Source of the DNA: Rhodospirillales bacterium
GTDB lineage: Bacteria; Pseudomonadota; Alphaproteobacteria; Acetobacterales; Acetobacteraceae
NCBI GenBank assembly: GCA_025352665.1
Contig: JANXSM010000096.1
Coordinates: 20,417-84,416, forward strand
DNA: 64,000 nt
Reading direction: 5' to 3'
Shown here: positions 15,527 to 27,915 of the stretch, piece after piece
Position numbering within the stretch: the stretch's first letter is position 1
How the letters are laid out: every line of letters begins with the position of its first letter
Program-made: the position numbers and the translations under genes
The notes under the pieces: generated by a model
What the model saw: the letters and a program-made list of their open reading frames with translations, nothing else
The model's database searches: none
What the model was told of the DNA's origin: nothing

Positions 15527-16181
15527 TACCGCCGCGGGTGAGGTGAAACAGGCGGCGGCGCTCGCGCGCAAGGCGAGCGAGGTTGGCGCCTTTCTGCGGG
15601 CGCATCCACGGTTTCTGGTGGAGAACCCCGAGCTGTACCGCAGCCTGGCGCCGCCCGAACGGCTGCACGGCGCGGATGTCGCGGACCATATGGCGGCGAT
15701 GCTGCGCATGGAGCGGGCGCAAAGCCGCGTCATGGCCGAGCGGGCGGACGACGTTCTGGCCGCCGGACGCGCCGCCGCGGGCCTTGCGGCGCGGGTGCAG
15801 GAGGCCGTGCTCGCGCTGATGCGGGCGCAGTCGATCGTCGAGAGCATCGCCACCGAGTTGCCGGTGCTGTTGGCGGTGGATGCAGCGTCGTTGTGCCTGG
15901 AGTGCCAGGACCCGGGCGCCCGCCCCCTGCCGGAGGGCACGGTGGACCGCCTGCTCAACGGCCGTTCAGTGGTGTTTCGTGACGGTGGGGCCGATGCGAT
16001 GCTGCTGCACGGCGAGGCGGCGCGGCTGGCCTATCACGAGGCGCTGGTGCGCATTCCCGGTCTTGGCCCCCCTGCCCTGTTGGCGCTGACCTGCCGCGAT
16101 GCGGCCGGGCTGGATCCGGTGCAGGGCAGCGGCGCGCTGGCCTTCCTGGGGCGGGCGATCGCAGCGGGTCTGGATCGCTGA
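15519..16181 (+). CDS. DUF484 family protein
   Basis: 220 residues with the DUF484 pattern: N-terminal [19 protein letters not shown], a coiled region around the arginine-rich [18 protein letters not shown], then a GAF-like C-terminal half. The start appears to be TTG at 15519, overlapping fsa by 8 bp; GTG at 15540 is an alternative. DUF484 genes are classically found directly before xerC, as here, where the genes overlap by one base. The biochemical role is unknown. Confidence 0.9.
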   Translation: MRDTAAGEVKQAAALARKASEVGAFLRAHPRFLVENPELYRSLAPPERLHGADVADHMAAMLRMERAQSRVMAERADDVLAAGRAAAGLAARVQEAVLALMRAQSIVESIATELPVLLAVDAASLCLECQDPGARPLPEGTVDRLLNGRSVVFRDGGADAMLLHGEAARLAYHEALVRIPGLGPPALLALTCRDAAGLDPVQGSGALAFLGRAIAAGLDR

Positions 16182-17089
16182 TGCTGGGCCGGGAGGCCGT
16201 GGACGTCTATCTGGACTGGCTGGCCCGTGAACGCCGCGCCTCGCCGCTGACGGTTTCGGCCTACAATGGCGACTTGACCGCGTTTCTGCATTTCCTGACC
16301 GAACACCTCGGCAGGGAAGCCGATCTGGTGGTGTTGGCGGGGCTGCGGGCTGCGGATTTCCGGGCGTGGCTGGCCCATGGTGCGCGCGATGGGTTGCAGA
16401 ACGCCTCGCGCGCCCGTCATGTCTCGGCGGTGCGCAGTTTCTATAAATTCGCGGCCCGGCGCTGGGGCATGGACAACCCCCAGCTCACCTTGCTCTCCAC
16501 GCCGCGCGCGAAGCCGCCGCTTCCCAGGGCTCTCAGCGAGCGGCAGGCGCTTTGCATCGCGGATGATATCGGGGAACTCGCCGATGGCGACCTCGCGTTG
16601 CGGGACACCGCCCTGTTCGCGCTGCTGTACGGGTCCGGCCTGCGCATCGCCGAGGCGCTGGCGCTGGATGTGCGCGACGCGCCGCGGGCGGGCTCCGACA
16701 CCGCGCTGCGGGTCACTGGCAAGGGCTCCAAACAACGGATTGTGCCGGTGCTGACGCCGGTGCGCGAGGCGATGGAGGCCTGGCTCAAGGTGCATCCGGA
16801 CCGGGTGCCCGACGCCCCGCTGTTCCTGGGCGCTCGCGGCGGCCGGCTCAATCCCGGTGTTGCCCAGCGCGTGCTGCGCATGTTCCGCCAGCACAATGGC
16901 CTGCCAGACCACGCGACTCCGCACGCGCTGCGGCATTCCTTCGCGACCCATCTGTTGGCTGGCGGAGCGGATCTACGCTCGATCCAGGAGTTGCTGGGCC
17001 ATGCCAGCCTGTCCACCACCCAGCGCTATACCGCCGTTGACACCCGCCAACTGATGGAGGTCTGGCGGCGGACGCATCCCCGAGGTTGA
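16181..17089 (+). CDS. xerC: tyrosine recombinase XerC
   Basis: 302 residues: an N-terminal SAM-like core-binding domain (1-100) and a C-terminal catalytic domain. All catalytic residues are present: Arg155 (GLRIAEAL), Lys181, His248 and Arg251 (HALRHSF), His274 (LGHASLSTTQ) and nucleophile Tyr283. XerC acts with XerD at dif to resolve chromosome dimers. Length and DUF484 neighbour support XerC over a phage or integron integrase. Confidence 0.96.
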   Translation: MLGREAVDVYLDWLARERRASPLTVSAYNGDLTAFLHFLTEHLGREADLVVLAGLRAADFRAWLAHGARDGLQNASRARHVSAVRSFYKFAARRWGMDNPQLTLLSTPRAKPPLPRALSERQALCIADDIGELADGDLALRDTALFALLYGSGLRIAEALALDVRDAPRAGSDTALRVTGKGSKQRIVPVLTPVREAMEAWLKVHPDRVPDAPLFLGARGGRLNPGVAQRVLRMFRQHNGLPDHATPHALRHSFATHLLAGGADLRSIQELLGHASLSTTQRYTAVDTRQLMEVWRRTHPRG

Positions 17090-17105
17090 CGGGAACGGGG
17101 CTGCG

Positions 17106-18170
17106 TCACGCTTTCGGCGAAAAGGCGAACAGCTCGGTTGCCAGGGAGACCGGCGCGCCCGGCTTGAACCAGACGGTGTCCTGCATGTGTGACGCTGTGA
17201 CATAGATCGTGCCATCTGGGCCTTCGGACAGCGTGTCCGGCCACCGCAGGCGCGGGTCTTCGACGGCGATGACGAGCTCGGATCCGTTCCAGGATTTCAC
17301 CGCGCAGTCGCCGGGCGAGGTGACATAGAGCGTGCCGCTGCGGCTCATCCACAGGCCGTCGGCAACACAGGTCGTGGTGACGCGGCTGACGTGTTCCTCG
17401 ATATGGGCGGCCGGGGTGGCGCGGGTCAGCATGGCGGTCGGCACACTATAGAGAGTGCGCCCGGTCAGCGCCTGCCAGTACAGGGTCGCTCCATCCTTGG
17501 ACAATGCGATGCCATCGGCCGCGAAGGCGGGCTGGCGGCCGTCCGGGCGGCGCAGCGGCTTGCCCTCGATCTCGACGACGACATCGGGCTCCACCTGGGT
17601 GGAGGGGTGGCCGTCGAGCACGCGGAAGGCGGTGCCGGCATGAAGGTCCACCACGATGATCGCGCCGCGGGTGCCGGAGTCGGTGATGTAGCCGGTGGTA
17701 CCGTCCGGGCTGAAGCGGATGTCGTTGAGGTAGGTGCCGTGGATGGCGACACTCTCGTCGAACAGGATGACCTTGGTGACCTCGTTGGTGGCGAGGTCGA
17801 TGCGCACGAGCTTGGGGCCGCCTGGCAGGATCTTCTCGTTGCCGGGGGCCGCGGGGTCCAGCACCCAAAGTGCGCCGTGCTGGTCGGCCACGACCGACTG
17901 GACACAGACGAAATGCTTGGCGACCGGCATCTGCGTGGCCTTGGCATTGCGCCAGGCGTTCCACGCCTCATCCGGGTAGGGTGTGATGTGGCCGTCCGGG
18001 TGTAGCTCGGCGACCGAGACCGGCGCGTCATCGGTCCAGCGCGGGAAGTTCACGAAGACCCTCCCGTCTCCGCTGACGGTGACACCGGTGACCTGATGGT
18101 CGAACTTGGCGACTTCCACCAGCCGGCTGCTGCTGGCGGCTTTGACGGTCGTTATCTGGATCTGGTCCAT
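17106..18170 (-). CDS. major royal jelly/yellow-family beta-propeller protein
   Basis: 354 residues from the ATG at 18170. The repeated pattern (GVTVSGDGRVFVNFPRW, LWVLDPAAPG, YLNDIRFSPDGTTGYITDSG, FAADGIALSKDGATLYWQAL, GLWMSRSGTLYVTSPGD) is that of the MRJP/yellow and SMP-30/gluconolactonase propellers. No signal peptide is evident, although many relatives are exported. Bacterial members are poorly characterised; a lactonase or ligand-binding role is possible. The gene stands alone, convergent with xerC and divergent from the DUF2786 gene. Confidence 0.88.
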   Translation of the reverse strand: MDQIQITTVKAASSSRLVEVAKFDHQVTGVTVSGDGRVFVNFPRWTDDAPVSVAELHPDGHITPYPDEAWNAWRNAKATQMPVAKHFVCVQSVVADQHGALWVLDPAAPGNEKILPGGPKLVRIDLATNEVTKVILFDESVAIHGTYLNDIRFSPDGTTGYITDSGTRGAIIVVDLHAGTAFRVLDGHPSTQVEPDVVVEIEGKPLRRPDGRQPAFAADGIALSKDGATLYWQALTGRTLYSVPTAMLTRATPAAHIEEHVSRVTTTCVADGLWMSRSGTLYVTSPGDCAVKSWNGSELVIAVEDPRLRWPDTLSEGPDGTIYVTASHMQDTVWFKPGAPVSLATELFAFSPKA

Positions 18171-18287
18171 TCGGGTCCCCTCTGGGTGCCCGGGAAAACG
18201 GGCAAGGGGGTCGGGGGTTCCCCGATGCATGGCTGGATCGGCTGGTCCGGGTGGGGTAAAATCACGCGACGTGAACCAAGGACTCGG

Positions 18288-20033
18288 ATGGCGAACGCTT
18301 CCGCAATGACGCAACCCTCGATGGATACGGTGATCGCCATCGAAACAATGCGGCAGGCGGCCCTGGCTTTCACCGCTCCAGAGCAGGTTGCCGAGCTCAG
18401 CCGAAAACTGCTTCAGCACCACGCCTCCCACAAGAGAACCGAGCGCGAACGCAGAGCCATGGCCGCGGCTGCGGCGGTGCTTGCGGCGGATTTGGCGATC
18501 GTGCAGCCGTCGGCCAACGGCGTCACCGCCATCGACAGGCTGGCTCGCGCCCGCGTTGCAGCGCCGGAGGGTGAGCGTCAGGCCATCGCAGCCTTGCAGC
18601 AAGCCAGGTTCCGGCTGCTGCAGCTGGACAGCGAGACCGGACCTGAGGGTGTCGCGGTGCGCGATATGCTGTCCGGAGAAATGTTGCGGATCTTGCATGG
18701 CGAATTGCCGCCGCTGCCAATTGGCATGATCTGGTTCGCGCGTCTGGCCCTGCTGGGCGAGGGCGTCGGCTGTCTGGCCGGCACGATCACGCCGCTGGAC
18801 CCTGGCGCCTTTTCGCTTGCGCGCACCCAGGCGCCACGCTCCGAGCAAGGCAGGCTGCGCTGGGCGGAATCCGTCTATGCACATGTCGTCAGGCACGGCG
18901 GCTTGGAGGTCGCAGGGCTCAACCAGCCGCAGCAGAGTTGCGGCGAAGGCGATGGTGCGGCACACGAACTTCGCGCCGGCCTGGCAGGCGTTGCCATGGC
19001 ATGGGCGGGCCTTGGTGCCGCGGCACCGAACGCCGAGCTGCTGCAAAAAACCCGCGCGATGATCGATCTGCCAACGCTGCTGCACATCCTTGCCTGCGCC
19101 ATCACCGCACGTCACAGCGGAAAGCCGGAACTCACCGCAGGTTTGGAGTGTATGCTGCGCGTGCAGATCGAGACCCTCGCACAACGAGAGCGCGCCGGCT
19201 TCGCCACGTTGCGGCTCGACACCGTGGCTGCGGCCGTGGAAGCAGCGATCCGGTCGGGCGAACACACGCCGGGTTCGCGCGTGCTGTTCGCCGAGCTGCG
19301 CCGCCGCGTGGGTGGCTCGGTCGAAAGCCACACAGACAACCCGGCGCTGGACCGGCTGATGCAACGCATTCAGGCTCTCCGCGCCAAGACGGTGGACCAC
19401 GGCTGCACCGAACCTGAGGCGCTGTCGGCGGCCGAGAAAGTCGCAGAACTGCTCGACCGCCACGGGCTTTCGCTCAGCGCGTTGGATTTCCAGACGCAGC
19501 CTTGCGCAAGCGTGGGCGTTCAGACCAACCGTCGCCGCATCACGGCGATCGACACCTGCGTTCCCGCCATCGCCGCGTTCTTCGACTGTCGGGTGTGGGT
19601 CGAGCGATCCAAAGGCGCCGAGTTGCGCTACGTGTTCTTCGGCTTGCGCGGCGACGTGACAGCAGCGGAATATTTGTACGAACGGGTCGAACAGGCGTTT
19701 GCTACCGAGACGGCGAGGTTTCGCAACGGCCGGCTGTATTTCGACATGGCAGGCGAACGGCGGCTTGCGACCACTTCGTTCCAGACCGGTCTCGCCCAAG
19801 GTATCGCCGCCAAGCTGGAAGACATGCGTCTCGCGCGCAATGCAACCCAGCGCAGCGCCTCTGGCCGCGACCTGGTTCCCGTGAAGGCTGCCTTGGTGAA
19901 AGCAGCGTTCGAGAAGCTTGGGCTCAACTTGCATCCCCGTGTCGTCGGCGGCAGCCGGTCGGTGTTAACGGACGCGTTTGCGGCCGGCCAAACGGCTGGC
20001 CGCGCCTTCAACCACAACCGAGCGATTGGCTGA
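18288..20033 (+). CDS. DUF2786 / DUF7168 domain protein
   Basis: 581 residues from the ATG at 18288, which has AAGGA upstream; the open frame runs further back without family resemblance. The N-terminal two thirds are helical and alanine-rich with no domain I recognise. The C-terminal third carries the DUF2786 motif (LRAKTVDHGCTEPEALSAA, then AELLDRHGLSL) and a following module with CVPAIAAFFDCRVW and FFGLRGDVTAAEYLYERV. Such proteins occur in phages, gene-transfer agents and chromosomes with unknown function. No mobility genes flank it here. Confidence 0.85.
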   Translation: MANASAMTQPSMDTVIAIETMRQAALAFTAPEQVAELSRKLLQHHASHKRTERERRAMAAAAAVLAADLAIVQPSANGVTAIDRLARARVAAPEGERQAIAALQQARFRLLQLDSETGPEGVAVRDMLSGEMLRILHGELPPLPIGMIWFARLALLGEGVGCLAGTITPLDPGAFSLARTQAPRSEQGRLRWAESVYAHVVRHGGLEVAGLNQPQQSCGEGDGAAHELRAGLAGVAMAWAGLGAAAPNAELLQKTRAMIDLPTLLHILACAITARHSGKPELTAGLECMLRVQIETLAQRERAGFATLRLDTVAAAVEAAIRSGEHTPGSRVLFAELRRRVGGSVESHTDNPALDRLMQRIQALRAKTVDHGCTEPEALSAAEKVAELLDRHGLSLSALDFQTQPCASVGVQTNRRRITAIDTCVPAIAAFFDCRVWVERSKGAELRYVFFGLRGDVTAAEYLYERVEQAFATETARFRNGRLYFDMAGERRLATTSFQTGLAQGIAAKLEDMRLARNATQRSASGRDLVPVKAALVKAAFEKLGLNLHPRVVGGSRSVLTDAFAAGQTAGRAFNHNRAIG

Positions 20034-20048
20034 GCCGATCGCTCGGTT
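20016..20048. terminator. bidirectional terminator-like hairpin
   Basis: A perfect 11-bp inverted repeat, AACCGAGCGAT (20016-20026) with ATCGCTCGGTT (20038-20048), spans the stop codon of the DUF2786 gene; the loop adds a GGC/GCC pairing. The flanking genes converge, so it could serve both strands. There is no clear T-run. Confidence 0.5.
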
Positions 20049-20133
20049 GGGCGAGGTGACGTCTGATAGCCGATATGATGAGGCTGTGGCCGGCTGTTTC
20101 AGCGACCAATTGCATCGCACGGTCGGTTCAACT

Positions 20134-20955
20134 TCAGGCGACATTGCTCTCGATCGCCTCGTCGCAGATGACCTGAAACTTGGTCAGCTCATTCGGTCCG
20201 AAGCTCGTGATCATGGCAACATCGGCGGCGTCGCGCCCGCGGGCCATGAGAACGCGGCCATACATCGGCTTGTTGTTGCGGGCGTCGAACATGTGCCAAC
20301 CGCCTTCGAGATAGACTTCGAACCAGCCGGCGAAATCCATCGGTCCGTACGGCGGCGGCATGTTGATGTCGCTGACGTAGCCGGTGCAGTAGCGAGCCGG
20401 AATGTTCATGCACCGACATAGTGTGACGGCCAAGTGGGCGTAGTCGCGGCACACGCCCAGGCCTTCGTTCCAGGCTTGCCACGCGGTTTTGCTTGGGCGG
20501 GCGTGTTCGTAGCCGAACTTGATATGGGTGTGGACATAATCGCAGATCGCCTGAACGCGGGCCCAGCCGAGCGGGGCCTGGTCGAACAGCGACCAGGCCA
20601 GCGGCAGCAGCAGATCGGTCTCGCAGTAACGGCTGCCGAGCAGGAAGACCAACGCCTCCTCTGGCAGGTTCTCGACGGCGACCTGACGGGCGTGGTGCTG
20701 GACGGGGTCGGGCAAGCCGTTGTCGTAGAGCCGGCCCTCGGCATAGAGCCGGGTGTGGCCGGCCGGCGCAATGATACGGCTGCACCAGTTGCCGAACAGG
20801 TCACGGTAGGTGGAGACGGGCACCGGCGGGTCCACCCGCAGATGGTCCGGCACGCGGATGTCCGAGGCGCGGCTGTAGTGCACGCTGAGCATCAGGATCA
20901 TCGGGGTCGGCTGAGGCAGGGCGTAGGTCACGTCATAGCCGACACGGAGGAGCAT
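20134..20955 (-). CDS. transglutaminase-like protein
   Basis: 273 residues. An N-terminal beta-rich domain (about 1-105) precedes the transglutaminase core with nucleophile Cys169 in GVCRDYAH and the acid Asp224 in FDAR. The usual catalytic His position (DxHAW) reads DFAGW, with Ala209. From memory a subgroup with Ser or Ala there is common in Alphaproteobacteria, so this is probably a subfamily trait and not decay. Such proteins are thought to be cysteine peptidases or amidases, sometimes next to circularly permuted ATP-grasp/alpha-E genes, which are absent here. No signal peptide. Confidence 0.9.
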   Translation of the reverse strand: MLLRVGYDVTYALPQPTPMILMLSVHYSRASDIRVPDHLRVDPPVPVSTYRDLFGNWCSRIIAPAGHTRLYAEGRLYDNGLPDPVQHHARQVAVENLPEEALVFLLGSRYCETDLLLPLAWSLFDQAPLGWARVQAICDYVHTHIKFGYEHARPSKTAWQAWNEGLGVCRDYAHLAVTLCRCMNIPARYCTGYVSDINMPPPYGPMDFAGWFEVYLEGGWHMFDARNNKPMYGRVLMARGRDAADVAMITSFGPNELTKFQVICDEAIESNVA

Positions 20956-21085
20956 GGGGTTTTCCTGGCAGATGCGCCTGTCTAACGGATCGGCCAGCCG
21001 ATTTGGTGGAAATCGCGCGGATGTCTGCTGCGGTGCGGCATAGACGTCGTTTCCCCGCCTTGCCGGAAACGTGACGATGGGTTAG

Positions 21086-22213
<1,128 letters not shown>

Positions 22214-22217
22214 CGGC

Positions 22218-23414
<1,197 letters not shown>

Positions 23415-23415
23415 C

Positions 23416-24291
23416 ATGGCCATTCTCATCGATTCCAATACCAAGGTGATGACCCAGGGTTTCACTGGCGCGCAAGGCACGTTCCATTCCGAACAGGCCA
23501 TTGCGTATGGCACCAAGGTCGTGGGCGGGGTCACGCCGGGCAAGGGCGGTTCGACCCATCTGAACCTGCCGGTGTTCGACACGGTCTATGACTGCGTGAA
23601 CGCGACCGGGGCCACGGCATCTGCCATCTATGTGCCGCCGCCGTACGCGGCCGATGCGATCCTGGAGGCGATCGACGCCGAGATGCCGCTGATCGTGTGC
23701 ATCACCGAGGGAATCCCGGTGCTGGACATGGTGCGGGTAAAGCGGGCGCTGTCCGGTTCGAAGTCGCGGCTGATCGGGCCGAACTGCCCGGGCGTGATCA
23801 CGCCTGACGCGTGCAAGATCGGCATCATGCCTGGCCATATCCATCGCCGCGGCAAGGTCGGCATCGTGTCTCGCTCGGGCACGCTGACCTATGAGGCGGT
23901 GGCGCAGACGACGGCCGCCGGCCTTGGGCAGAGCACTTGCGTGGGCATCGGCGGCGATCCCGTGAAGGGCACCGACTTCATCGAGGTGCTCGAGATGTTC
24001 CTGGCTGACATCGAGACCGAGATGATCATCATGATCGGCGAAATCGGCGGCCAGAGCGAGATCGACGCAGCCGAGTTCATCAAGGCGAGCAAGACCACCA
24101 AGCCGGTGGTCGGTTTCATCGCCGGCGCCACCGCCCCTCCGGGCCGGCGCATGGGGCACGCGGGTGCGGTGATCAGCGGCGGGAAGGACACGGCGGAAGC
24201 CAAGTTCGAGGCCATGCGGATCGCCGGCATCCATATTTCGGAAAGCCCGGCGGCGCTGGGCAGCACGATGATCAAGGCGATCCGCGGCTAA
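23416..24291 (+). CDS. sucD: succinyl-CoA synthetase alpha subunit
   Basis: 291 residues; CoA-binding Rossmann domain ([13 protein letters not shown]), [10 protein letters not shown], and the phosphorylated histidine His248 in [10 protein letters not shown]. Length is standard. A strong hairpin follows its stop, so mdh-sucC-sucD may form one transcript and sucA the next. Confidence 0.99.
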   Translation: MAILIDSNTKVMTQGFTGAQGTFHSEQAIAYGTKVVGGVTPGKGGSTHLNLPVFDTVYDCVNATGATASAIYVPPPYAADAILEAIDAEMPLIVCITEGIPVLDMVRVKRALSGSKSRLIGPNCPGVITPDACKIGIMPGHIHRRGKVGIVSRSGTLTYEAVAQTTAAGLGQSTCVGIGGDPVKGTDFIEVLEMFLADIETEMIIMIGEIGGQSEIDAAEFIKASKTTKPVVGFIAGATAPPGRRMGHAGAVISGGKDTAEAKFEAMRIAGIHISESPAALGSTMIKAIRG

Positions 24292-24296
24292 GGCTG

Positions 24297-24329
24297 ACCG
24301 CCACGCCAGGTGATGCCTGGCGTGGCGGT
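24297..24329 (+). terminator. strong hairpin after sucD
   Basis: Perfect 14-bp arms ACCGCCACGCCAGG (24297-24310) and CCTGGCGTGGCGGT (24316-24329) with a 5-nt loop, then TTCCTTA. It lies in the 196-bp sucD-sucA gap and probably terminates or attenuates the upstream transcript. No convincing sucA promoter was found in the rest of that gap. Confidence 0.75.
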
Positions 24330-24487
24330 TCCTTACCTCGCCCATGCGGGGGAAGCATCCCTGCATTCCGGACGGATGGCGCCTTTGCACACCATTTGCG
24401 TCTATAGAGATTCGTTAGGGTTTGGTGGATATCTGGGGTTGGAACGGTACGTCACACCGTTTGCCTGCGACAGGAAGGATCATCTCG

Positions 24488-27370
24488 ATGGCTGGTGTGG
24501 ACATTCTCGCAACGGCGTTCAGCGGCGCGAACATGGGCTATATCGCCGATCTCTACGCAAAATGGGTGGCCAACCCCACCAGTGTGGACCCGAGTTTCTC
24601 CGATCTGTTCGAAGCTTTGGGCGACGAGGCGCGCTCCGTGCTGGGCGACAGCGTCGGCGCCTCCTGGGCACCGCGCAAATTCGATGTCGGTGAGCCCGAG
24701 CCCACCAAGCCCGCGCCCACAAAGGGCGGCAAACCGGCATCGGCCAACGCCGACGGCGCTTCGCCCGAGGCGATCCGCGCCGCCACCAAAGACAGCCTGC
24801 GCGCGCTGATGCTGATCCGCAGCTACCGGGTGCGCGGGCACCTCGAAGCGCGGCTGGACCCGCTCGGCCTGCAGGTGCCGAAGCCGCATGACGAACTCAA
24901 CCCCGCGACGTATGGCTTCACCGAAGCCGACCTCGACCGGCCGATCTTCATCGACAATGTGCTCGGGCTGGAAACAGCTACCATCCGCCAGATCATCGGC
25001 GTGCTGCGCCAGACCTATTGCGGTCCGATCGGCGTTGAGTTCATGCACATCCAGGATCCTGGGCAGAAGTCCTGGATCCAGCGCCGCGTCGAGGGTGCGC
25101 CTTGGGCGAGCGCCTTCGATGCCGACAGCAAAAAGACCATCCTCAAGCAGCTGACCGAGGCCGAGGGGCTGGAGGCGTTCTGCCAGAAGCGCTTCGTCGG
25201 CACCAAGCGGTTCGGACTGGAAGGCGGCGAAGCCACCATTCCCGCCCTGCATGCCGTCATCGAGACGGCAGCCAAGGCCGGCGTGGGCGAGATCGCCATC
25301 GGCATGTCCCATCGCGGGCGGCTCAACACGCTCGTGAATGTGGTGAAGAAGCCATATACCCAGCTGTTCAGCGAGTTCGGCGGCAACTCGTTCAAGCCCG
25401 ACGACGTGCAGGGCTCGGGCGACGTGAAATACCATCTGGGCACCTCGACCGATATCGATGTGGCCGGCCATGCCGTGCATCTGTCGCTGCAACCGAACCC
25501 CTCGCATCTCGAAGCGGTCGATCCGGTGGTGGTCGGCAAGGTACGGGCGCGCCAGGACGCGGCCGGTGACACGCAGCGCCGCCGCAGCGTAATGGGCATC
25601 GTCATGCACGGCGATGCCGCGTTCGCGGGCCAGGGCCTGGTGTACGAGACGCTCGCGATGAGCCAGCTGATCGGCTATCGCACCGGCGGCACGATCCATT
25701 TGGTGACCAATAACCAGATCGGCTTCACCACCATTCCCGCGCATGCCTATTCGGGCCTGTATTGCACCGATGTGGCGAAGTCGATCCAGGCGCCGATTCT
25801 GCATGTGAACGGCGACAACCCGGAAGCGGTGGTGTGGTGCGCACAGCTGGTCACGGAATACCGCCAGGAATTCGCCTGCGACATCGTGCTCGACATCGTC
25901 TGCTATCGCCGCCATGGCCATAACGAGACGGACGAGCCGGCGTTCACCCAGCCGATCATGTACCGTGCCATCAAGGACCTGAAGACCACTCGCACACTGT
26001 ATGCGGAGAAGCTGATCGCCGAAGGGACGGTGAGCGAGGCGGACGCGACGGGCATGTGGAACGCGTTCAATGAGACGCTGGAGCAAAGCTTCCAGGCCGC
26101 GAAGGACTACAAGCCGAACAAGGCGGATTGGCTGGAAGGCCATTGGTCCGGCCTGAAGCGGCCCGACAGTGAGTCGGAATGGACCGACGAGCCGACCGCT
26201 GCGACCGCCGATGCGCTGGCCAAGGTGGGTGCGGCCATCAGCCAGGTGCCGCCGGGCTTCGATGTGAACCCCAAGATCGCCCGCCAGCTCGAAGCCAAGC
26301 GTGTGGCGATCGAGGCAGGTGAGGGCATCGACTGGGCAACCGGCGAGGCCCTGGCGTTCGGCACGCTTCTGATGGATGGCAACCGCATCCGCCTGTCCGG
26401 CGAGGATTGCCAGCGCGGCACGTTCAGCCAGCGCCACGCGGTGCTGATCGACCAGACCACGCAAAACGAATACACCCCGCTCAACAACATCCTGCCCGAG
26501 CAGTCCAAGATCGAGATCTACAACTCACTGCTCTCGGAAGTGGGCGTACTCGGCTTCGAATACGGCTACACGCTGGCCGACCCCAAGACACTGGTGCTGT
26601 GGGAAGCGCAGTTCGGCGACTTCGCCAATGGCGCCCAGGTGATCATCGACCAGTTCCTGGCCTCGGGCGAGACCAAGTGGCTGCGCATGTCGGGCCTGGT
26701 GATGCTGCTGCCGCATGGTTACGAGGGCCAGGGGCCGGAGCATTCCTCCGCCCGCCTCGAACGTTACCTGCAGCTCTGCGCCGAGCGGAACATGCAGGTG
26801 GCCAACCTCACCACCCCTGCCAATTATTTCCATGCGCTGCGCCGCCAGTTGAAGCGCAACTTCCGCAAGCCGTTGGTGCTGATGACACCCAAGTCGCTGC
26901 TGCGCCACAAGCTTGCCGTGAGCCCCCTGGCGGACTTTGCGGCCGAGACTCACTTCCGCACCGTGATCGGCGAGATCGATAGGCTGGGTGCGAACGAAGC
27001 GGTCAAGCGCGTCGTGCTGTGCACGGGCAAAGTCTATTACGACCTGCTGGCCGAGCGGCGTGAGCGCGAGATCAAGGATATCGCGATCGTGCGGGTGGAG
27101 CAGCTGTACCCGTTCCCCGTGCTGTCGTTGCCGAAGGAGCTGGCGTTGTATCCAAACGCCGAGATCATCTGGTGCCAGGAGGAGCCCGAGAACATGGGAG
27201 CCTGGACCGCCGTCGATCGCCGGATCGAGGAGGTGCTGACTGGCATCGGCCGGACCCAGCGCCCTCGCTTCATCGGTCGTGTCGCCGCCGCCAGCCCGGC
27301 CACGGGGCTTGCCAAGGTGCATGCCGCCGAGCAGGCCACCCTCGTCAACGCAGCGCTGACGCTGGGCTGA
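24488..27370 (+). CDS. sucA: 2-oxoglutarate dehydrogenase E1 component
   Basis: 960-residue thiamine-diphosphate enzyme that decarboxylates 2-oxoglutarate. The N-terminal lipoyl-E2-binding helix (NMGYIADLYAKWVANPTSVD), GMSHRGRLN, the ThDP motif GDNPEAVVWCAQL ending in CYRRHGHNETDEP, and C-terminal MLLPHGYEGQGPEHSSARLE are all present. The ATG at 24488 follows AGGAAGGA and gives the expected N-terminus. It lies 4 bp before the GNAT gene. Confidence 0.99.
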   Translation: MAGVDILATAFSGANMGYIADLYAKWVANPTSVDPSFSDLFEALGDEARSVLGDSVGASWAPRKFDVGEPEPTKPAPTKGGKPASANADGASPEAIRAATKDSLRALMLIRSYRVRGHLEARLDPLGLQVPKPHDELNPATYGFTEADLDRPIFIDNVLGLETATIRQIIGVLRQTYCGPIGVEFMHIQDPGQKSWIQRRVEGAPWASAFDADSKKTILKQLTEAEGLEAFCQKRFVGTKRFGLEGGEATIPALHAVIETAAKAGVGEIAIGMSHRGRLNTLVNVVKKPYTQLFSEFGGNSFKPDDVQGSGDVKYHLGTSTDIDVAGHAVHLSLQPNPSHLEAVDPVVVGKVRARQDAAGDTQRRRSVMGIVMHGDAAFAGQGLVYETLAMSQLIGYRTGGTIHLVTNNQIGFTTIPAHAYSGLYCTDVAKSIQAPILHVNGDNPEAVVWCAQLVTEYRQEFACDIVLDIVCYRRHGHNETDEPAFTQPIMYRAIKDLKTTRTLYAEKLIAEGTVSEADATGMWNAFNETLEQSFQAAKDYKPNKADWLEGHWSGLKRPDSESEWTDEPTAATADALAKVGAAISQVPPGFDVNPKIARQLEAKRVAIEAGEGIDWATGEALAFGTLLMDGNRIRLSGEDCQRGTFSQRHAVLIDQTTQNEYTPLNNILPEQSKIEIYNSLLSEVGVLGFEYGYTLADPKTLVLWEAQFGDFANGAQVIIDQFLASGETKWLRMSGLVMLLPHGYEGQGPEHSSARLERYLQLCAERNMQVANLTTPANYFHALRRQLKRNFRKPLVLMTPKSLLRHKLAVSPLADFAAETHFRTVIGEIDRLGANEAVKRVVLCTGKVYYDLLAERREREIKDIAIVRVEQLYPFPVLSLPKELALYPNAEIIWCQEEPENMGAWTAVDRRIEEVLTGIGRTQRPRFIGRVAAASPATGLAKVHAAEQATLVNAALTLG

Positions 27371-27374
27371 GCCC

Positions 27375-27887
27375 ATGACGGCTGACATCGCACTCAGGCG
27401 GGCGGAGATTGCCGATGTCGGCTTCATCATGTCTGTCGAACAGCTGCCGGGCTATGAACGCTTCATTGGCCAGTGGGACGCAGCACGTCACGCCGAGGCG
27501 ATGGGCTTGGCGAGCAACCGCTATGTGCTGGGCCTCGACGCCCGAGGCACGCCGCAGGGTTTCGCCATCCTGTGCGATGTAGATCACGCCAGCGGCAATG
27601 TGCTGCTTCACCGGATTGCCGTGGCGGAACCCGGGCGTGGCGCCGGGCGTGCGTTGCTGGTCGGCGTGACAGATTGGGTGTTTCGCGAGACCCAGGCCTT
27701 CAGGCTGTGGTTCCACATGGCCGCCGACAATGCCCGTGCCCATCGTGTTTACAACTCTATGGGCTTCACCTGTGAAGGCCATCTGCGCCAGTCGCTGCTG
27801 ATGCCAGATGGCAGCCGTGGCGATGCCCTGCTGTTTTCCATGCTCAAGCCCGAGTGGCCATCCAACGCGGCTTCGTCTACCACCTGA
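27375..27887 (+). CDS. GNAT-family N-acetyltransferase
   Basis: 170 residues. Acetyl-CoA-binding motif A reads [16 protein letters not shown], motif [21 protein letters not shown], giving the RimI/RimJ-like pattern for N-terminal or lysine acetylation. It sits between sucA (4 bp) and sucB (28 bp) in the same direction, so it is very likely co-transcribed with the 2-oxoglutarate dehydrogenase genes. Its substrate is unknown; a regulatory action on the complex is speculation. Confidence 0.92.
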   Translation: MTADIALRRAEIADVGFIMSVEQLPGYERFIGQWDAARHAEAMGLASNRYVLGLDARGTPQGFAILCDVDHASGNVLLHRIAVAEPGRGAGRALLVGVTDWVFRETQAFRLWFHMAADNARAHRVYNSMGFTCEGHLRQSLLMPDGSRGDALLFSMLKPEWPSNAASSTT

Positions 27888-27915
27888 CCATCACGAGGAC
27901 TGGACCAAAACCGTC

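Noticed and set aside
24380..24410. TTGCAC and TATAGA as a sucA promoter
   Set aside because: The spacing is only 12 bp, too short for a sigma-70 type promoter.
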